A DNA stretch of 64,000 bases from Rheum nobile. Its lineage: Eukaryota; Streptophyta; Magnoliopsida; Caryophyllales; Polygonaceae. The notes under the pieces are model-generated. The model searched no databases, had not been told where the DNA came from, and worked only from the letters and a program-made list of their open reading frames with translations. The translations under genes were made by a program, and so were the position numbers. Where the stretch lies: positions 5,002,501 through 5,066,500 of the forward strand of contig WOAB01000109.1 in NCBI GenBank assembly GCA_027886185.1, written 5' to 3'. Shown piece after piece: positions 58,201 through 64,000 of this stretch (its first letter is position 1; each line of letters starts with the position of its first letter).

Positions 58201-59458
58201 CACAAGGCTCGATTGGTAGTGAAAGGATTCAATCAAAAGCTAGGCAAAGACTACAAGCATACTTTTAGTCCTGTTGCTAAGCTGCCTATAGTAAGGATAG
58301 TGTTAGCATTAGCTTCAGCAAAGGGTTGGCCTCTCTATCAATTGGATGTCAATAATGCTTTTCTTCATGGTTTCCTAGATGAGGAAATTTACATGAAAAT
58401 GCTAGAAGGATATCATAAGGCTGCAGGAAATCAGGTTTGCAAATTGAGAAGATCTCTCTATGGTTTGAAGCAAGGTTTAAGGCGGTGGAATCATGAACTT
58501 ATAGCCTTTTTAGGCAGTCTTGGTTATAAACAATCCATCAATGATTATTCACTTTTTACTAAGGGACATGGAGATTCTTTCACTGTTCTTTTAGTCTATG
58601 TGGATGATATCCTATTATTAGGAAATGATGTTCCTGAGATCACTGCAGTCAAGTCAGCTCTTCATAGTAAGTTCACTATCAAAGATTTGGGAGAAGCCAA
58701 ATATTTTCTAGGCATGGAAATATTTCGAGGAGATGAGGGTGTTTATTTGAGCCAAAAGAAGTATATTCATGATATACTAACTGATGCACATATGCAGGAC
58801 ACAAAAGCAGTTGGTTTTCCCCTTCCAACTGGATTGAAATTAAGCACTGACTCAGGTGAGATTTTTCCTGATCCAGAGCAATATAGAAGACTCATTGGTA
58901 GACTCCTCTATCTTGCTCTTACACGGCCAAATATCAGTTATTCAGTTCAACATTTGTCTCAGTTTGTGGCATCACCTAGGCAACCTCATTTTCAAGCAGC
59001 ACTTCACTTTCTCCGATATCTTAACGGCACTTTGAACAAAGGGTTTTTCTATCCTGTTCAAACATATTTGAAGGTAGTGGGTTTCTCTGATGCAGGTTGG
59101 GGAGCTTGCTTGACTACAAGGAGATCTTTAAATGGGTTCTGTGTTTTTCTAGGTCATTCTCTTGTGTCATGGAAAACTAAGAAACAAGCTACTGTTTCTA
59201 GATCATTTGCTGAAGCTGAGTATAGGAGCATGGCAGCTACAACTGCTGAACTTGTGTGGACTAGTTATCTTTTGCAAGACCTTGGTGTAGAGTTGCAGCT
59301 ACCGGTTACTCTCTTCTGTGACAATAAGGCAACCCAGCAGATTGCAGCTAACCCTTGTTTTCATGAGAGGACTAAACATTTTGAGTTAGATTGTCACATC
59401 ACCAGAGAGAAAGTTCAAAGTGGCTTCTTGCAAACAACTTACATACATACCGGTTTGT
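55207..59458 (+). pseudogene. Copia element 2 gag-pol, many stops
   Basis: Gag (ATG 55207) has stops at 55348, 55375, 55384 and about 55480 in its first 100 codons, then an open stretch (55495-56139) with CTHYSKTGHNVDECFEI. Protease reads WILDT-stop-ATDHM at about 56411, so the catalytic Gly of D-T/S-G is lost. The integrase (56426-57757) has HDRLGHISFSRL, HYFYTIVDDLSRATW and QQNEIVERKHMHLIE. RT has LYQLDVNNAFLHG and LLVYVDDILLLGND. RNase H has FSDAGWGACLTTRRSLNG (Gly for Asp) and SRSFAEAEYRSM. Further stops at 58036, 58108 and 59458 fit CAA, TGG and CAG changed by one transition. Confidence 0.88.
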
Positions 59459-59830
59459 AGCTTGCTGATGTTCTTACTAAACCTCTTGGCCGAGCTCAAC
59501 ATGAGTTTTTGGTGTGCAAGTTGGGACTTGTGTTACTTCCAACTTGAGGGGAGGATATAGAGAATGCAGCTACCGCGGTTTTAGCAGCTACCGCGACACG
59601 CGACAACTATCGCAGTTTTAACAGCTTGAGTTTGTTTTAACTCTAGTTAGTGCATTTAGTAAACCATGGTTAAAATTCTGTTAGCCTTGGTTAGTTTCAC
59701 TAATGTACTGAAGCTCATTTTACTAATTGTAACTTTGATAATCAATCGAATTCTTTTTTCTGTCATTCTTCCTTCCTCTTTTCTTTCTTGATCATCTTCT
59801 ACTGAAAGTTTCTTCAATCTACTTTCAAGA

Positions 59831-60750
59831 TTATAACCGTGGGAAATGGATCACCCCTAATAAAAAGAGAAATACATCCTTATAAAACAAGATTTGATCC
59901 ATCTATGTGGTATTACGTGCTAATATGCGAAATAATGTATTTGTACGATTGAATTATTAAATACTAGTCCAAGAAACATAAGTACTCTTGTTCAAATTTG
60001 TCATAATATAAAAGTATATAATTTATTAGAAGATGGTGATTCAAACTCATGACTTATTACTATGATTATATTTGTAGTTGAATTGACAACTCCAGTCTAA
60101 CCACACATGTCACATAGCTCTTGATGGCCTCCCTTTGTAGCTGCTTTTGTAGGTTAAGTCCCACACTTGTTCTTTTTGTCAATGATATATGTCTTTAAAT
60201 GACGAATTTCACTTTCACTTCCCAGCAGATTTGTAACATGGATCGTAGTAGCACCACGTGAAACTTTGTGGAACATCAATTTTTGCTTCTCTTATCATAT
60301 TTTGATATGCCTTGAATATGTTCTCTCGTTTACTTGAGATAGACAGGGGTAATTCTTATTTGATTTTCAATTTGGGTTTATGTTTTTTATTTGGACTTAG
60401 ACTTGTGGGTCAAGTCAGTTTAGGATTGATTTAGGGTTACATATATTTTTTTTTTCCTCCCTTCTCTCGATGTAATCTGAAATCTGAATTGTCTGCCTCC
60501 TAATAAAATTGGTTCTCTTTCTGCCCGTGAACGTAACCAATACAACGTTGGTGAACCACGTAAATTCGTATTCTTGTTCTTCTCGTTCTTGTTCGTTTTC
60601 CCGCATCCGTAATAACAATACTCATTTCATATATACTCGGTATGTGACCATATAAAATACATCAGTTTACATGCTTGCCCTTCAATTCAGACACTCAAAA
60701 GTATATCAAACATACTATTTATAAATTCAATGGGATTTCTCCCTGTTTTC
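59831..60750. other. Intergenic DNA, nothing recognised
   Basis: AT-rich, no supported gene; short frames such as 60415-60618 have no recognisable domain. Confidence 0.5.
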
Positions 60751-61074
60751 TAGTGTTCGTTTGGTTGGTAAGTAAATTTTCATGAATTTAAATACCGCAG
60801 GAAGTGATATCAAATATATGTGTTTGGTTGACTTTTTATTTTTGAAAAACTCAAATATTCTAATTCATGTGATTTTCAATTCCTGCAAAACACAGGAATT
60901 CCAATTATCTAGGGAGAGGTAGGTAAGATTTTTTTCCCCCATATTTTCCATGATTTAGATTTTAATCAAACATGATTTACCAATTTCCATGAATTCAAAT
61001 TCTCATGATATAATTTCACATGAAATAATTTCCTAGGAATTACACTTCATGTATTCAACCAAACGAGCACTAGT
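60751..61074. mobile_element. MITE-like element with 18-bp terminal inverted repeats
   Basis: The left end ctagtgttcgtttggttg and the reverse complement of the right end (ctagtgctcgtttggttg) differ at one base. The size is 324 bp, the interior is AT-rich and non-coding, and gttcgtttgg ends are common in plant MITEs. The target duplication could be the palindromic ctag or lie further out, so the superfamily is not assigned. Confidence 0.65.
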
Positions 61075-61699
61075 CGTATACTAAAATCTTTGCACCTTCT
61101 ATAAAAACTAGATATGCAAAGTTAGCATTTTGGAAGCTAAAAATATATTCAATATCAAGATTTTTTTTTTCTATCAATATCAAGCATTTTGGAAGCAATA
61201 AATATATTTTATATCAAGGAAAGCCCCATAACTTAAAGATGAAGAGATTAAATTTGTTATTTTTTATATTCAAATATAATATTTTTTAATAAAATGATCT
61301 AAAAATAAATAAATGAAAAAAGTAAAAACAATTTATTTTAGAATATGTTCATACTTTAATTTTTAGGTATCTATTCATAATTTATTTTTTATGTTTTCAT
61401 TTTCTAATGTAAAGTTAGTTTTTTAATAATAAGTGCTCAAAATTAAAATTAGAATTCATAAATAAGAAAAAAAAAAAACACAAATAAATAAGCAATTTGA
61501 ACTTATAATAAGGTGTTATTATTTTATCATTTCATTGTATATCTACATTACTCTATTTTTTGACATATCAATAGCTCAAAAAATGTCAAGAACTTCTTCA
61601 TAATCAAATGTTTCACAAAATTATGAATATATATTACATATCTTTCGATTGAGAATATATATAAATAATTCCTAACAACATAAGAAATATAAATATACT

Positions 61700-62225
61700 T
61701 ATTCTTTAAAATAACTCTTAAATAATACTTGAAATAACTCCAAAATATAGAAATTTTAACTAACTTATAAACAGTAATTAGTATGAGATAAAATATACAA
61801 TTTTTGTGATGTGATTGTACATTAACAATGCATATTTTGATAAAATTATACTAATATATAAAAAAGATCAACGAATCTAATCATAAACAAAATTAGAATT
61901 TAAATTTTGAATAAAACATCATAAAGTATATAAAGGTACACCGATTCTTTAAATGAAAGCAACTCTTAAATTATACTTGAAGTAACACCTAAATAGTGAA
62001 CATTTAAGCAACTTCTGTATACTAATTTCATATGAGATAGAAGTATACAACTTTTGTGATTAAGCTGACAAAGTGATTTTATTTCTTTTAATTTTACAAA
62101 AATGACATAATCATTTATCTGGTAAATAGAATACCTCATATATATTATTTCACTATTTAGAAACCGATCATAAATCATAATAAATTTGACTATATAAATT
62201 TCATAAAGTACACTGATATATGGAC
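61700..62225. repeat. Diverged 250-bp direct duplication
   Basis: About 61705-61815 and 61953-62065 share cttaaat.atacttgaa.taac, tatgagata.aa.tataca and ttttgtgat in order, spaced about 250 bases. It is an old AT-rich tandem duplication without coding potential. Confidence 0.45.
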
Positions 62226-62261
62226 ATGTAACTAGTTGGTATAGAAGAAGAGTAGAGCAGT

Positions 62262-62835
62262 CAAAAAGTGATCGAATCCGTTTTACCGACCCACTTTTGG
62301 ACCCGACCCGACCGAAATTTTTGGTAACCCGAATTTACCGAGACCGAACCCGACCCGATTAACGAATACATGTGGAGTGTTAATAAAATATAGCATGAAA
62401 TATATATCATAAATGACATATAAATAAAGGTAATATGTTCAATTATCCTAAAAAAACATTGTTGTACTTATATAATTTTTCATAATGTAGAAATTTATAA
62501 ATTAATATAATATAAATAAAAATAAAAATAAAATATGATTGTGGTCTACTAATATCATTTACATTAAAATAACTATTAATATTATTATTATTTTAATTCA
62601 CTTCAACTTATTTTGACATATTTAAATTAGGTTTTAAAGATTTAACAATATAAATAGTGAATAAAATATTTAAAAAATAACGCTCTTGACCCGTTGGTCA
62701 ACCCGAACCGTCCGGTGATCTATAATGACCCGACCCAACTTGACATGTAATTCGAAATGACCCGATCCGTTCTCAACCGAATCCGAAATAACCGAACCGA
62801 ACCCGACTTGACCGACCCGATTTACAAGTTTAAAA
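62262..62835. repeat. Region with CCCGACC/GACCCG-rich edges
   Basis: Two edges (62280-62365 and 62690-62825) are dense in cccgaccc, gaccga and acccga words, in contrast to the very AT-rich interior. This could be the two ends of a non-autonomous element or two separate simple repeats. No clean terminal repeat was found. Confidence 0.4.
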
Positions 62836-63242
62836 AAAATCCCAATTCTAGGCCAGAAAGATGCTAAGTCCAAGTGTCCAACTCAAGGCCCAATTCAAAT
62901 CAAGCCAAGAGTTACTGAAATTTACTACAGTATGTTCTTTATTGGCTATTGCTAGTTGCTACCTTTTCCCGCTTTACAAACCACCTCACTTCTAAAAAGT
63001 AATAGACAAGATTCAAAAAAAAAAAGTAATAGACAAGCTCAATGTAAAAGCCAAGCCATTAGAGGAGTGCATGGTAAAACAAGCAATTTCTTTAGCGCCA
63101 GAAATATAACATCCCACACCCCAATTTATGAAACTAAACTTGTCTCGCTCACATTTGCTTATAACTTGTATTCATAGTTGATGGAGATCCAATCTCGAAA
63201 GAAGATCAATATTACATTGTGGATAAAGTTCTTGCTTACCAT

Positions 63243-63303
63243 CCTGATTAAGTTATAGTTTTAACGAGGAAATCCTAATTAAGTTATAGTTTTAACGAGA
63301 AAG
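63243..63303. repeat. 31-bp tandem duplication downstream of the PPR gene
   Basis: Two copies of tcct(g/a)attaagttatag plus ttttaacgag lie head to tail. A second duplicate, cattctaaagcctctcttct at 63331 and 63429, links the 3' flank with the end of the PPR coding region. Confidence 0.75.
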
Positions 63304-63382
63304 TGTCATGTGACATAATTAGGAGCTCATTCTAAAGCCTCTCTTCTCCATGAAACCACCCATTCTCATAATACAAAAACAG

Positions 63383-64000
63383 TCATCCAGACAAGTGCAA
63401 ATTGTAAAAGTCCCTCAATTTGGAGCCCATTCTAAAGCCTCTCTTCTCCATCTCACTCAGCACAAACTTGGCCTCTTCAAACCTCTCCAGCTTGACGAGC
63501 CTACTCGCCAACACCCCAATGCACTCACTCCCCAACTCCTCATCCCTTCCTTCTCCGCACCCCACCACCAGCTTCACCGCCTGCTCGTAGTACCCCCTCG
63601 CCAGCAGCGCCGTCACAGCGTGCACCGGCGTCGAGTACAGCATCGAAACACCCTCCACCGTAAGCGCCGCCCTCATCACCGCCACCGCCCCGTCCACCCT
63701 CCCAGCCCTGCACGCCCCCAGCACCATCGCGTCGTACGTCCTCGCGTCCGCCTCCAGCCCCTCCCGCCGCATCGTCTCCAGGAGCTCCGCAGCAGCCGCC
63801 GCTTCCCCGTCGAAGCAGAGCGCCGTCAGGAGGAAGTTGTACGCGATTGTGTCGGGCGGCGACCCGAGCTCGCCCATCAGGCGGAGGAGGCTCCGGGAGC
63901 CTTCTAGGTCCCGCTTCCGGGCGAGGGCGTTGAGGATGGGGTGGAAAGTGACGGTGCTGAACTCCAGGTTTCTCTGGCGCATTTTGTCGAACAGCTGGAG
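63383..64000 (-). CDS. P-class pentatricopeptide repeat (PPR) protein, 3' part
   Basis: The frame is open from the window edge (64000) to TGA at 63385-63383, so the N-terminus is missing here. The visible 205 residues form five consecutive 35-residue PPR units: VTFHPILNALARKRDLEGSR, TIAYNFLLTALCFDGEAAAA, ARTYDAMVLGACRAGRVDGA, then a diverged unit (AVTALLARGYYEQAVKLV) and VLASRLVKLERFEEAKFVLS. All are P-type lengths, with no E or DYW tail. Such proteins act in mitochondria or plastids by binding RNA; the target cannot be told from this piece. GC content is far above the flanking DNA, as in many intronless PPR genes. No defect seen. Confidence 0.9.
   Translation of the reverse strand, partial: LQLFDKMRQRNLEFSTVTFHPILNALARKRDLEGSRSLLRLMGELGSPPDTIAYNFLLTALCFDGEAAAAAELLETMRREGLEADARTYDAMVLGACRAGRVDGAVAVMRAALTVEGVSMLYSTPVHAVTALLARGYYEQAVKLVVGCGEGRDEELGSECIGVLASRLVKLERFEEAKFVLSEMEKRGFRMGSKLRDFYNLHLSG

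Larger units (their letters stand above)
54749..59830 (+). mobile_element. Ty1/copia element 2, decayed
   Basis: Related LTRs flank it: 54749-55081 (333 bp) and 59556-59830 (275 bp). Both start tatagagaatgcagctaccg and end ctactttcaaga, followed by a primer-binding site tggtatcagagc (55082-55093). The termini are not TG/CA. The flanking gtata and ttata match at 4 of 5. LTR lengths differ because the 5' copy has extra cagctaccgcggcacgcgg units and one extra segment near 54930-54980. A polypurine tract lies at about 59543-59555. The coding region is related to that of the element at 40216 but more damaged. Confidence 0.82.

Overview
The window is nuclear DNA of a flowering plant, most likely a eudicot. 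It has GT-AG introns, a plant-type armadillo-repeat gene, a P-class PPR gene, plant mobile domain (PMD) genes and many nested plant transposons (Ty1/copia, Ty3/gypsy, Mutator-like, LINE, MITE). The species cannot be named from the sequence. Only two ordinary host genes are visible: an ARM-repeat protein gene (37428-39576, +, one intron) and the 3' part of a PPR gene (63383-64000, -, running off the window). Almost everything else is mobile or repetitive.

Region by region. 1-4345: phrase-like minisatellites (TTCATCACTTTT and TTCATAAAACTTG types) and an old LTR-retrotransposon-like remnant. 4400-10475: a degraded Mutator-like cluster with a broken PMD gene (+), a PB1-like fragment (-), an inverted and repeated coding-like module and a GRF zinc-finger fragment (-), separated by blocks of a GC-rich palindromic motif. 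10476-14560: a 26-bp AT-rich satellite split by a 2.7-kb solo LTR with a perfect 5-bp target duplication.

14876-26412 is the most interesting object: an 11.5-kb Mutator-like element (about 8.3 kb before later insertions). It has related terminal inverted repeats of about 120 bp. It carries an apparently intact four-exon transposase (757 aa), an OTU-type cysteine protease gene and, convergent with them, a PMD gene. At least 15 copies of a palindromic motif lie below both ends and between the gene blocks. The OTU gene is split by a 3.1-kb solo LTR (TSD aggtt). One PMD intron holds a 148-bp MITE whose two ends match the two ends of the same element, in reverse orientation. The layout recalls maize MuDR (transposase gene convergent with a second gene), with OTU and PMD as the accessory genes.

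26572-30533: two LINE-type insertions with 18-bp target duplications; the second is itself split by a third chromovirus-type solo LTR. 32420-36905: a foldback phrase array and a truncated Tork-like copia element between about 375-bp direct repeats. 37428-39576: the ARM gene. 40216-45488: a complete but coding-dead copia element, 2 percent LTR divergence, TSD gtttg, just downstream of the ARM gene. 47970-53866: a Tat-type gypsy element with two RNase H domains, truncated in the integrase. 54749-59830: a second, more decayed copia element. 59831-63380: AT-rich intergenic DNA with one MITE. 63383-64000: the PPR gene.

Most premature stops in the retroelements are explained by C-to-T or G-to-A changes (CAA/CAG/CGA to stop, TGG to TGA), as expected for methylated, silenced DNA. 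Boundaries given with target duplications were read directly. Family names come from motif recognition without database searches.
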